Positions 28,514 to 37,109 of a stretch of DNA of 64,000 nucleotides are shown here, piece by piece; position 1 is the stretch's first letter, and every line of letters starts with the position of its first letter. This DNA comes from Anaerosporobacter mobilis DSM 15930. Lineage in GTDB: Bacteria; Bacillota; Clostridia; Lachnospirales; Lachnospiraceae. The stretch is taken from NCBI RefSeq assembly GCF_900142955.1, contig NZ_FRCP01000013.1:1-64000 (forward strand), written 5' to 3'. The translations under genes were made by a program, and so were the position numbers. Below the pieces are notes generated by a model. That model saw only the letters and a list, made by a program, of their open reading frames with translations, made no database searches and was not told the DNA's origin.

Positions 28514-29353
28514 TTAAACCTCAAAAATACTTTTTAATAATTCTGTATACTTTCTTGAAAATTTCTCTGGTAAATTAACCATATCCTGGATTACCTCTCC
28601 AATTTCCGTAGCTCCACCTTGGAAGTAAGATGTTCTCATATCTAATTCTTCTGCAATACTTACTATGTGCGCTTCTTCTAATATGTCCCGTACATTCAAC
28701 CCATTGGGGTATCCTGTTCCATCTAATTTTTCATGATGTTGCTCTATTATTTTTTGACTCCTAAAAGGGATATTTGCACTCTTCATTGTCATTATCCCTA
28801 AATTACAATGATTTTGTCTAATACTCATTTCTTCTTCATTAAGCTCAGATTCATCTTTCTCTATAATATCTTTTGGTATAAAAATAAAGCCTATATCGTG
28901 TAAAAGTGCCCCTATAGCAATCTCTTTAATTGTCTGAACATCATAATTCACGGCATTTGCCAATATTACAGATAATATTACAACGTTTATACTATGGGTA
29001 TAGCATAATTTAGAGTGTTCAAGTAAAGTCAATAAATATGGGTATCTATTAAAAACTTTCTCTTCGAAAATAATATTCTGAACAAAATCAATGGCATTAG
29101 TAAAATTACATGCCTTTATTCCTACATATATCTTTCTCATTTCTTTTACTTCATCTTCAAACAGTGTTTTCTTTTCTTGATCGCACATTGCATCTGCATT
29201 TGATATTATTTGTTCCCATATTCCTATTTTTTTGAATTTATTTATATTTATACTGTTTAGTGTAATCACTCTACCTTTAGCAATATAAATTCGTCCCCAC
29301 GTATCATAAATATCATTTTTAATAACAATTTGATTATGTTTTAACTTCCTCAT
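28514..29353 (-). CDS. HD-GYP domain protein, putative c-di-GMP phosphodiesterase
   Basis: This 279-residue protein has a small N-terminal domain (about 1-90) and a C-terminal HD-GYP domain with the metal ligands CYTHSINVV, LLHDIG, HHEKLDGTGYP and the EELDMRTS segment. The usual Lys of HDIGK is Phe here (HDIGFIFIP), a variation that could affect binding. The ATG at 29353 has AAAGGAGAACAG before it, and is preferred over a longer frame without ribosome site. It lies 15 bases upstream of the EAL gene, so both act on c-di-GMP in the same operon. No receiver domain or membrane segment is seen. Confidence 0.82.
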   Translation of the reverse strand: MRKLKHNQIVIKNDIYDTWGRIYIAKGRVITLNSININKFKKIGIWEQIISNADAMCDQEKKTLFEDEVKEMRKIYVGIKACNFTNAIDFVQNIIFEEKVFNRYPYLLTLLEHSKLCYTHSINVVILSVILANAVNYDVQTIKEIAIGALLHDIGFIFIPKDIIEKDESELNEEEMSIRQNHCNLGIMTMKSANIPFRSQKIIEQHHEKLDGTGYPNGLNVRDILEEAHIVSIAEELDMRTSYFQGGATEIGEVIQDMVNLPEKFSRKYTELLKSIFEV

Positions 29354-29728
29354 CTGTTCTCCTTTAAATAAAAAATTCATACATAATCAAGATATTAATA
29401 TTCTTTAGTATTACTAATATTACACCCGACTGGTAATATAAAATTATGAATTTCTTATTGAACAAAACTTTAATCATAGGTATTTTTGCTATATTATAAC
29501 TTCATATCTCTATAAATTACTAATATATTTTTTCTATCAGTTTCCCATAACCTTTTTGCATATATTATCTATAATGTGAACAATTAATACAAGATTTTGC
29601 TTATCTAACCACAGCGTGCTAAATTATTTTAACTTGACATTATTGTTTAAATCCTATTATACTTTTGATAACTTTGTTCTTGACTTTCATGTATTAAAAT
29701 CAAAAAACAAACTTACAGGAGAGAAATC
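29354..29728. other. Intergenic region between HD-GYP and LysR genes
   Basis: This 375-bp divergent region has no gene. It holds a small inverted repeat (ATATTAC at 29417-29423 with 29433-29439) near the HD-GYP start and a promoter for the LysR gene at 29634-29663. It is very AT-rich; nothing else is recognised. Confidence 0.6.
29634..29663 (+). promoter_or_regulatory. Sigma-A-type promoter for the LysR gene
   Basis: TTGACA at 29634-29639 and TATACT at 29658-29663 with an 18-base spacer. The ATG lies 65 bases downstream, which allows a short leader. Confidence 0.6.
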
Positions 29729-30643
29729 ATGCAAATAAATCATCTCAAATACATTATAAAAGTAGCAGAGTTAGGCTCTATTACAAAATCTGCTAATGAA
29801 CTTTATATTAGTCAACCAAGCCTAACTAAAGCTATTTCAAATATAGAAAAGAACTATAACATTAAAATATTCGAGAGAACTGCTACAGGAGTTTCTGTAA
29901 CATTACAAGGTAAATATTTCTTGCATTATGCAAAAAATGTAGTTCAGACTGCAAACTCGTTGGAAGAAGTTTTTCAAAATCATACTTATATTAATCAAAG
30001 TAAATTATTGATTGCCACCCAAGAGTTCGACTTTATTCCCAAAGTTTTATTAAATATGTATAACAATCACAGAGATAGTGCATTGGAATTTGAGCTTTAC
30101 CAAAGTCATCGTTCTAATGTAATTAAGGCTATTCAAAAAGGTAATTGTAATATAGGGTTACTTGTTCAGACCAATAGAGAAGCGAAACCTTTTAGTTGGC
30201 AGCTAACATCTACAAACCTAGAATTAGAATTCCTAGATTCATGTGGTGTCTATGTATTATTAGGACCTAAATCCAAATTTTATAATGCTACCTCCCTTAC
30301 TTTTAAAGATTTAGAGGGACAATCCAATATTTGTTTAGATATAGATGAAATAACAAAAGCCGAATGGGCTATTAATGATCAACAGTACCACGTCAATATT
30401 AATAGTGTTGTGTACTGTAATTCTATTTCTTTATGTATAGAACTTCTAGAAAATACAGATATAGTATTATATGCTTCCAAGTGGATTTTAAAATATTTTG
30501 AACACACAAACATTAAAGTATTTCCAATTATAAAAGATAGTACTTTTATATCAAACCTAGTTTATATTAAACGAAAAAACGAATTTCTTACCCCTATAGA
30601 ATTGAAATTCATTAATGAAGTTAAGAAATGCCTAATTAGTTAA
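29729..30643 (+). CDS. LysR family transcriptional regulator
   Basis: The 304-residue protein has an N-terminal LysR helix-turn-helix (AELGSITKSANELYISQPSLTKAI, given as the region about 12-36) and a C-terminal ligand-binding domain. Its composition is more Asn/Ile-rich than the first LysR protein. AGGAG precedes the ATG. It is divergent from the HD-GYP/EAL genes and faces sigK, so a link to c-di-GMP genes is possible but unproven. The gene looks intact. Confidence 0.88.
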   Translation: MQINHLKYIIKVAELGSITKSANELYISQPSLTKAISNIEKNYNIKIFERTATGVSVTLQGKYFLHYAKNVVQTANSLEEVFQNHTYINQSKLLIATQEFDFIPKVLLNMYNNHRDSALEFELYQSHRSNVIKAIQKGNCNIGLLVQTNREAKPFSWQLTSTNLELEFLDSCGVYVLLGPKSKFYNATSLTFKDLEGQSNICLDIDEITKAEWAINDQQYHVNINSVVYCNSISLCIELLENTDIVLYASKWILKYFEHTNIKVFPIIKDSTFISNLVYIKRKNEFLTPIELKFINEVKKCLIS

Positions 30644-30701
30644 TGTATACCTTTAAAACTTCATAAACGTTAAACTTTTCCCACTGTTCACAAAGTAAAA
30701 A

Positions 30702-30752
30702 GGAACAGTTGTATAAACCTTATGCTAAACATAAAGTTTATACAACTGTTCC
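30702..30752. terminator. Terminator of sigK (bidirectional)
   Basis: A perfect 17-bp stem (30702-30718 with 30736-30752) is followed by TTTTT on the minus strand. It lies just after the sigK stop and between the convergent LysR and sigK genes. Confidence 0.9.
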
Positions 30753-30766
30753 CCTCTTATCCTATT

Positions 30767-31390
30767 TTACTTATCAAATCTTTCACGAAGCTTCTTTAAC
30801 GCCTTCTTCTCAATACGGCTCACATAACTTCTTGATATTCCTAGTCTTACTGCAATCTCACGTTGTGTTACTTCTTCTCCGCCTTCTAGCCCATAACGAA
30901 GAATTATTATCTCTTTCTCGCGATCGGTTAATAATTTTTGGACAAACTTCTTTAACTTGACGATGTTTTCGCGGGTCTCTAATGTATCAACAATATCTTC
31001 ATCGACTGACTCAATAATATCTAGCAAATTAATTTCGTTGCCTTCCTTATCAGCCCCAATGGGTTCATACAGATAAACTTCCTTCGACTGTTTTTTGCCA
31101 CTTCGAAGCATCATAAGAAGCTCATTATCTATGCAACGGGAAGCATAGGTGGCCAGTCGTATTCCCTTATCTGTATCAAATGTATCGATTGCTTTGATTA
31201 ACCCAATGGTACCAATAGATATTAAATCGTCGATTTCTTTGTCTGGGGCACTATATTTCTTAACTATGTGAGCAACTAAACGTAAATTACGCTCAATCAG
31301 AATACTACGAGCTTCCTGACTGCCGTTTTTGTATTGCAGGAGATAAGACTTTTCCTCGGTGGTGCTTAATGGCTTCGGAAATGATTTCAC
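30767..31390 (-). CDS. sigK: Sporulation sigma factor SigK, uninterrupted and lacking a pro-sequence
   Basis: The 207-residue protein is a mother-cell sigma factor: FPKPLSTTEEKSYL, region 2 (NLRLVAHIVKKY, DLISIGTIGLIKAID, YASRCIDNELL) and region 4 (LTDREKEIIILRYGL and TQREIAVRLGISRSYVSRIEKKALKKL). Bacillus SigK has about 25 residues before the equivalent of FPKP; here only MKS precedes it. Start is GTG at 31390 with GAGGTG upstream, and an in-frame TGA lies five codons above, so no pro-sequence is possible. The gene is contiguous, with no skin element. It should drive late genes such as dpaAB in this window. Confidence 0.93.
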   Translation of the reverse strand: MKSFPKPLSTTEEKSYLLQYKNGSQEARSILIERNLRLVAHIVKKYSAPDKEIDDLISIGTIGLIKAIDTFDTDKGIRLATYASRCIDNELLMMLRSGKKQSKEVYLYEPIGADKEGNEINLLDIIESVDEDIVDTLETRENIVKLKKFVQKLLTDREKEIIILRYGLEGGEEVTQREIAVRLGISRSYVSRIEKKALKKLRERFDK

Positions 31391-31423
31391 TTTATAAGCA
31401 CCTCAAACTAATAGTTTATTACT

Positions 31424-31431
31424 ATTGTATG
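31424..31431 (-). promoter_or_regulatory. Possible sigma-E -10 box for sigK
   Basis: CATACAAT on the minus strand matches the sigma-E -10 consensus and lies 33 bases upstream of the GTG start. Upstream bases are A-rich but give no clear -35 match, so support is partial. Sigma-E transcription of sigK is known in Bacillus. Confidence 0.4.
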
Positions 31432-31526
31432 TGGTGAAACTTATTTTTGTGCTTTTCCTACTCATTTCTTCTAATTTTGATACTCGTCTACATATTTATG
31501 TCCTAAAAAATCAGCTTGTTAACCCT

Positions 31527-32693
31527 CTATATTCTTGAATTCCTAATTAAAAATTCTTTTATATAAGCATGTCCTTTCTTAGCTTGCTCTTCATTATAAT
31601 GAACAGAATACGCATCCATAAACCCATGGTTTGATTTTAATGTGGTATAACTTACCCTATTTGTCTTAGATAACTTCTTAGTTGTAGCCTCAACATCAAA
31701 GGAATCCTGTTCGGCAAAAAGTAATAATACCTGGCATCTAGGTTTTACTTCCACATAATCACGTATACGCGAACCATAACAAGCAATTACACCGTCACAT
31801 CTATCACTCTCACTGCATCTCCAAGCAATAGTAGCCCCAACACTAAATCCAAGGATAAATACTTTTTCATACCTCTCTTTTAATATATATATGAACTCCT
31901 TGATTTGTTCATATATATTAAAACCAATTACATTAACAAAGTTGTCATAAGCCTCCTTTGCTTGCTCGTAAGAATAACATTCTTTATCAAGTAGATTTGG
32001 ACAATAGACATCAAAATCTTCCTTCTGATACTGTACGCATACATCGTCTATAAACTTGTTAATTCCATAAATCTCATGTAAAACAATCAGTGCATTTTTG
32101 TTATTCTTTAAAGGTGGTAACTCCAGTAATCCCTTTTCTGTAATAGCTAATTTCGTTTGAAATCCTTCTCTATACTTTACCAATACCTCATTGAATTCAA
32201 CTGTATTGAATTCCCTAACGCATAAGAACAAATCATTGATTACTTGTTCGGTTTGCTTAAAGATGATATTAAAAACTAAGAATGGTACATACTTTGTAAA
32301 ATGCTCTGAACTATTGTACAAGTCTACTATGGTATCCTCTTTATATGCTTTCTCAAAATCGGTTAATTCACCATCCCCTCCAAAAAAATAATGGATAAAC
32401 AACCACTTATCTAAAGCTCTAACCTTTTCTTCAATTACATCAAGAGATTCACTCTGAACTTCCAACTGCATGATAGCTTCTAGTAATCCACTCCCGAAGT
32501 CTTTCATTTGTTGATGTAAACTGTAAAGAAAACAGTATTTTTGCTTAATATATGTAATAAATTCCTTTGAGTATGTCTGTTCGTATATTGGATATTTGTT
32601 ATCTCCATTCAATACACCAACCATTGCAAAAATCAATTCTATATTCTCTGAATGAAAAAATATGCTTTCATTACTAATTCTCTTATATATCAT
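31527..32693 (-). CDS. Alpha/beta hydrolase (dienelactone-hydrolase-like) with an unassigned N-terminal region
   Basis: The 388-residue protein has a C-terminal alpha/beta hydrolase part (about 200-388) like dienelactone hydrolases: ALIVLHEIYGINKFI, nucleophile elbow GFSVGAT (Ser rather than the Cys of classical DLH), LLFAEQDSFD for the acid, and NHGFMDAY for the His. About 190 residues before it form an unfamiliar soluble, helix-rich region (YSLHQQMKDFGSGLLE, WLFIHYFFGG) with no signal peptide. GGAGG lies close to the ATG. Single gene, substrate unknown. The N-terminal part may be a separate domain fused to the hydrolase. Confidence 0.72.
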   Translation of the reverse strand: MIYKRISNESIFFHSENIELIFAMVGVLNGDNKYPIYEQTYSKEFITYIKQKYCFLYSLHQQMKDFGSGLLEAIMQLEVQSESLDVIEEKVRALDKWLFIHYFFGGDGELTDFEKAYKEDTIVDLYNSSEHFTKYVPFLVFNIIFKQTEQVINDLFLCVREFNTVEFNEVLVKYREGFQTKLAITEKGLLELPPLKNNKNALIVLHEIYGINKFIDDVCVQYQKEDFDVYCPNLLDKECYSYEQAKEAYDNFVNVIGFNIYEQIKEFIYILKERYEKVFILGFSVGATIAWRCSESDRCDGVIACYGSRIRDYVEVKPRCQVLLLFAEQDSFDVEATTKKLSKTNRVSYTTLKSNHGFMDAYSVHYNEEQAKKGHAYIKEFLIRNSRI

Positions 32694-32701
32694 ACTCCTC
32701 C

Positions 32702-32765
32702 ACTAGAGCGTATTTAAAAATTGCTTTCTGTAAGAGGTGCACCACATTTTCAGACACACTCTAGT
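32702..32765. repeat. 64-bp inverted-repeat element
   Basis: The outer 20 bases of each side match as an inverted repeat at 16 of 20 positions (32702-32721 against 32746-32765), starting ACTAGAG and ending CTCTAGT. The CTAG-like edges could reflect the target site. No reading frame. It lies just upstream of the hydrolase gene start. Confidence 0.5.
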
Positions 32766-32915
32766 AATATTACTGCAATAACGCTTCTATATCAATCATA
32801 GTATCGAATATTTGCTGTGTCAAGCAGTTTCCCAATACATGCAACACAGCGACCTTAATCTATGATTTATGAACCCTTGCTATCCAATATATTTTGATAA
32901 AAGCTAATCTACGTT

Positions 32916-34271
32916 CTATGCTTTGATTTTCGGTTCAAAATCCACCTTACGGAATAAGAACTTAGCATACAGGATAATTACAAGGTTACTGATAACCATG
33001 GCATACCAGATACCACTTCGTCCTAAATCCGTTAGATTCTTCATAAACAGAATTAAAGGAAGGCGGATTACCCATAGTCTTGCTGTCGCTATATAAAAAG
33101 AGTATTTGGTATTACCCGAACCATTAAACACTCCCATGTAGTTTTGAAATAATGACATTAATGGCTGCGTTAATAAAACCCAGAACATATACTCCATTGC
33201 AATCTGTAATGTCTCACTGTCATTCGTTAACAAGCCTAATAAAAACTCACGACATGGATAGATAATCAGACCGCCAATACAAGAAATTGCTACTGCAACA
33301 TTTCTACTAACACGATATGCATTCTTAGCTCGCTCCTTGTTCCTTGCCCCTATATTCTGTCCAACGAATGCCGCAAGTACAGAACCAAGAGCAGACACTG
33401 GTATTAATAATAAGTTAGAGATTTTGTTTCCTAAACTAAATGCAGCTGCAACACGTTCTCCATATGCTAAGATAATAGCCTGCAATATCAAGAAACCAAG
33501 TGAACTGAACGCTTGACTTCCAGCTGATGGCATAGCTATTCCAACTAATTTCGATAAATTCTTTGGCTTAATACGTAAATCATGCAACGACAAATGTAAT
33601 TCTTGACGTTTAGAAAACATTAGATATAGTGCAACTGGAACGATTGCCATCTGTCCAATTACAGTAGATAGTCCTGCTCCGAAGATTCCCATATCATAAA
33701 CCCGAATGAATAATGCCGTTAAGATAATATTAAGTATGATAGCTACTACCGAAAGAAGAACTGGCGTAGTCGTATCTCCTCTAGCTTGTCTTGTCGCTTG
33801 AAAAGCAGTGAAGACGAATAAGAATGGCATCTCAAAAGAACGTGTCCTCATGTAGATCAAAGCTTGCTCGTACACAGTTCCCTCTGCACCCATAAACTTA
33901 AGTACATTAGGTGCAATAATATAGAGAATTCCATTGAATATAACACCTATTCCTATACTTAGAATCAATAATAAAGCAATGTATTCCTTCGCTTTTTTCT
34001 CATCTTTCGCCCCCAAGTACTGGCTAATTACTGCTACACCTGCAACCGCTAATCCAATACTTAACGCCATGAATATATTAAGTAACGGCCATGATATAGA
34101 TATACCCGCTTGGGCTGAAACTGAATTATGCATCTGCCCAATAAAATAGGTATCCACCAGATCATGTAGTGACTTTAAAACATTGGCGAGCATTACTGGA
34201 AGTGCAAGATAGATAAATGCATTATATATATTCTTTTCTTCTAGTAGTAGATAGGTTCTATCCTTTTTCAT
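32916..34271 (-). CDS. MATE family efflux transporter
   Basis: The 451-residue protein has about 12 membrane helices and the MATE halves LALPVMLANVLKSLHDLVDTYFIGQ and IAMPSAGSQAFSSLGFLILQ (given as regions near 17-40 and 247-266). It exports cationic or toxic compounds using a Na+ or H+ gradient; substrate unknown. AAGAGGTG precedes the ATG. Single gene with long AT-rich flanks; no riboswitch was recognised upstream. Confidence 0.9.
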   Translation of the reverse strand: MKKDRTYLLLEEKNIYNAFIYLALPVMLANVLKSLHDLVDTYFIGQMHNSVSAQAGISISWPLLNIFMALSIGLAVAGVAVISQYLGAKDEKKAKEYIALLLILSIGIGVIFNGILYIIAPNVLKFMGAEGTVYEQALIYMRTRSFEMPFLFVFTAFQATRQARGDTTTPVLLSVVAIILNIILTALFIRVYDMGIFGAGLSTVIGQMAIVPVALYLMFSKRQELHLSLHDLRIKPKNLSKLVGIAMPSAGSQAFSSLGFLILQAIILAYGERVAAAFSLGNKISNLLLIPVSALGSVLAAFVGQNIGARNKERAKNAYRVSRNVAVAISCIGGLIIYPCREFLLGLLTNDSETLQIAMEYMFWVLLTQPLMSLFQNYMGVFNGSGNTKYSFYIATARLWVIRLPLILFMKNLTDLGRSGIWYAMVISNLVIILYAKFLFRKVDFEPKIKA

Positions 34272-34463
34272 TTGTATTCACCTCTTAAATATTGATCGAT
34301 TACTAATAAACTGAATCGATTATCTATCTCAAACTATATTTACTATTATAGTTCATTTAAGTTTTCTTATAAATGTCTTTTATTACATTAACACTCCTTA
34401 TAAATGTTTTATGTTATACATATGAATGGTCTGTTCAAGACAATGTAATTTATTTCTTAAATA

Positions 34464-34570
34464 TTGGTTAGGGTGTCAAATACCCCTTTTATATTTTGGA
34501 TTGTAAATTTGCACAATTTATATATCTGTATGTGATGCCAAACATAGTTATTCGCTATCCGCTCTCGCCC
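34464..34570. mobile_element. MITE-like element, copy 2, right end decayed
   Basis: The left end (TTGGTTAGGGTGTCA) and interior (for example TTTGCACAATTTATA and TATGTGATG) are about 80% identical to copy 1 at 18436-18552 read on the opposite strand. The right terminal repeat is degenerate (CTCGCCCGC where copy 1 has CTGACACCC). No coding capacity. Confidence 0.6.
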
Positions 34571-34625
34571 GCTGAAGTTCGTAGTGGTACCTAAAGATCC
34601 GTTTATGATTTAAACGCAAAAACAA

Positions 34626-34697
34626 AAAGACAATTTTCATTGGTATATGCGTTCCTAAACTTAAGGTTTCGCATATAGCATTATGAAAATTGTCTTT
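34626..34697 (-). terminator. Terminator of the U32/trhP gene
   Basis: A 15-bp perfect stem (34626-34640 with 34683-34697) encloses a second 8-bp stem (34644-34651 with 34670-34677). The minus-strand tail is TTTTTGTTTTTG. It lies about 55 bases after the U32 stop. Confidence 0.85.
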
Positions 34698-34750
34698 CTA
34701 TTACTTATTATTATTCTAAATCAAATTAGTCTTAAGTACCCTTATCGACA

Positions 34751-36022
34751 TTATTGACAAGAGGTACAATTACAATCTGAACTTACGCCCTCTTCTTTTC
34801 TGCGTAGTATGTCAAAATCGTTTAACTGAATACCAAAATCAACAAAGATTTGTTGTTTTGGATGTGGACAGCTATCCATCTCTGTTCCTTCTTCATCCGT
34901 GATACACTTAACCGTTGCCATAATGTTCTCTCCATTCGGCTTCATGATTTCAATGGTATCCCCAACACTGAATTTATTTCTTTGTTCTAAGCCATACATA
35001 CCTGCTTCATTCTTACCTTGAATAACTCCAAGATACGTATAATCTTTTACGTAGGTATTGCTATCATAGATTTGAGTATCACTTGTTGTTGGCCCGAAGA
35101 AAAATCCCGTAGTGTATTGACGATACGTACATTTCGCAATCTCCTCTTTGTAGAAAGGAATGTTTTTGCGATATGTCTCTTCACTAATAAAGTAATCATC
35201 GATGGCTTTACGATATGTTCTTGCTACCGTTGCTACATAAAGCGCTGTTTTCATACGTCCTTCTACTTTAAGGCTATCAATACCTGCCTCAATGATCTCT
35301 GGAATATGCTCGATCATACATAAGTCCTTAGAGTTGAAGATATACGTTCCTCTATCGTTTTCAAAGACTGGCATGTATTCACCTGGGCGAGTTTCCTCAA
35401 CGATGTGGTACTTCCAACGGCAAGGGTGCGTACATGCACCCAAGTTAGCATCTCTTCCTGTGAAATAATTACTTAACAAACACCTTCCTGAATATGACAT
35501 ACACATGGCACCATGAATAAATGTCTCGATTTCAAGATCATCTGGTATGTTCTTACGAATCTCTGCGATTTCATTTAACGATAATTCTCTTGCAGATACT
35601 ACTCTTTGAGCACCCATTCTCTTCCAGAACAGATACGTTCTATAGTTAACATTATTCGCTTGTGTACTAATGTGTAATTCCATATCTGGTATTACTTCTC
35701 TTGCTATATCAAAAACACCTGGATCAGATATAATTAAAGCATCTGGATTAATTTCTTTCATCTCTTCAAAATACTCTGCAACACCTTCTAAGTCACGATT
35801 ATGTGCAGTAATATTCGCTGTAACATATACTTTCTTCCCAAATTGGTGTGCATATTTAATACCTGCAATCATATCTTCTTTCGAGAAGTTTTTTGCCTTC
35901 GCACGAAGACCAAACATCTCACCACCAATATAAACGGCATCTGCACCATAATTTATAGCAACTTTTAACACTTCCAGGTTACTAGCTGGAATTAGTAATT
36001 CTGGTTTCTCTCTTTTGCTCAT
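34751..36022 (-). CDS. trhP: U32 peptidase-family protein, probable tRNA uridine hydroxylase
   Basis: The 423-residue protein starts with the U32 signature (KPELLIPASNLEVLKVAINYGADAVYIGG as a region) and has the conserved MCMSYSGRC and CTHPCRW cysteine segments in its middle. The C-terminus has further Cys (CNCTSC). Bacillus TrhP proteins of this family install 5-hydroxyuridine at wobble position 34 of tRNA, the substrate for TrmR. Finding it next to the trmR-like gene, as in Bacillus yrrM-yrrN, makes this role likely, though older annotation calls it a collagenase. A terminator follows at 34626-34697. Confidence 0.85.
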   Translation of the reverse strand: MSKREKPELLIPASNLEVLKVAINYGADAVYIGGEMFGLRAKAKNFSKEDMIAGIKYAHQFGKKVYVTANITAHNRDLEGVAEYFEEMKEINPDALIISDPGVFDIAREVIPDMELHISTQANNVNYRTYLFWKRMGAQRVVSARELSLNEIAEIRKNIPDDLEIETFIHGAMCMSYSGRCLLSNYFTGRDANLGACTHPCRWKYHIVEETRPGEYMPVFENDRGTYIFNSKDLCMIEHIPEIIEAGIDSLKVEGRMKTALYVATVARTYRKAIDDYFISEETYRKNIPFYKEEIAKCTYRQYTTGFFFGPTTSDTQIYDSNTYVKDYTYLGVIQGKNEAGMYGLEQRNKFSVGDTIEIMKPNGENIMATVKCITDEEGTEMDSCPHPKQQIFVDFGIQLNDFDILRRKEEGVSSDCNCTSCQ

Positions 36023-36286
36023 TATTTTACTGTTCTCCTTTATTTTTTTTACGTCAATACTATTACCTATTGATCTATTTTTAGTTATTCAGCAATAATT
36101 CTATTTTCTTCTACTATTAGAACTTTAATCAAAAACTTAATAAGAATTTAATCTATTCTTAAACACGAATCTTTTACTCTATTCTTATCAAAAATAAGTA
36201 GAATTTTAATATCTATATCATAAACCTAGCGAAACTTAGTAAAGTAAGTCGTATGCCTGAAAACCTACCAGTTTCGCAAAGTAGCC

Positions 36287-36937
36287 CTAGATTCGTGTAC
36301 TTAATGTAACTCCATCCCCAATTGGCAAAACAATCGTATCAAATTCTTTCATGTGTGTCAACTCATAAAGGTATTCTCTCATACGGGAATGAATGGTACG
36401 ATTTCTTCTAGTTACTCCATATCGAGATTGTACTATATCTCCATCTTGTAATACATTATCCGATATTAGAATCCCTCCAACAGGAAGCATCTTCATAATA
36501 TCAGGTAAGAAATTAATATATTGACCTTTTGCGGCATCCATAAACATAAAATCGAAAGACTTACCCTCATCAGATAATTGCTTCAAGATATCTGCTGCGT
36601 CCCCTTCAAGTAACGTAATACGTTCTTCTTTGCCTGCATATACCATATTATCTCTCGCCTTTACAATACGTTCAGGCATCTTCTCAATCGTCGTGATATG
36701 ACAGTTCTCTGGCATATATTCACTCATCAATATAGAAGAGAATCCAACAGCTGCACCTACTTCTAATATGCTATCTGGTTTTAAGGAACGTAGCATAAAA
36801 CGAAGTAGACTCTGCGTAGGCTTTTTGATAATTGGTACATAATCTGCAAGCGCTTGTTTTTCTATCGCATTCAATTTTTCTGGCATTTCCCTCTCTAATG
36901 AGAAGATATATGCTGCAATTCTTTCATCTACTATCAT
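36287..36937 (-). CDS. trmR: O-methyltransferase, probable tRNA 5-hydroxyuridine methyltransferase
   Basis: This 216-residue SAM-dependent methyltransferase has the family's SAM site EVGAAVGFSSILM, the EKMPERIVKARDN segment, FDFMFMDAAKGQY (metal-binding Asp) and LISDNVL. It resembles Bacillus YrrM/TrmR, which methylates ho5U34 to mo5U in tRNA. The upstream-downstream order mltG-like, trmR, U32 protein matches the Bacillus yrrL-yrrM-yrrN region, which supports the assignment over catechol O-methyltransferase. AAGGAGTAC precedes the ATG. Confidence 0.86.
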   Translation of the reverse strand: MIVDERIAAYIFSLEREMPEKLNAIEKQALADYVPIIKKPTQSLLRFMLRSLKPDSILEVGAAVGFSSILMSEYMPENCHITTIEKMPERIVKARDNMVYAGKEERITLLEGDAADILKQLSDEGKSFDFMFMDAAKGQYINFLPDIMKMLPVGGILISDNVLQDGDIVQSRYGVTRRNRTIHSRMREYLYELTHMKEFDTIVLPIGDGVTLSTRI

Positions 36938-37109
36938 GAGATTGTACTCCTTATCTATTTAAATATCACAAAACTTTCTTGTGCTTATAGACCTACTATA
37001 AAACTCCGGTATACTAAGCACAGAGCAGAATTCCGTAATAACTCTTTGCTCACATTACAAAGGAGTCATTACAGATCTATAACCTGTAACAACCCCTTTG
37101 GTATCAATC

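Larger units (their letters stand above)
34272..34750. other. 479-bp intergenic region with repeat copy and terminator
   Basis: No gene is seen between the MATE and U32 genes. The stretch holds copy 2 of the MITE-like element (34464-34570), a stretch without recognisable features after it, and the terminator of the U32 gene (34626-34697). Confidence 0.7.

Noticed and set aside
30767..31390. A skin element or split sigK gene
   Set aside because: The frame is contiguous from region 2 through region 4, and no recombinase gene or insertion is present.
34272..34463. Riboswitch in front of the MATE transporter
   Set aside because: The 190 bases upstream are AT-rich with no visible conserved aptamer, expression platform or terminator.
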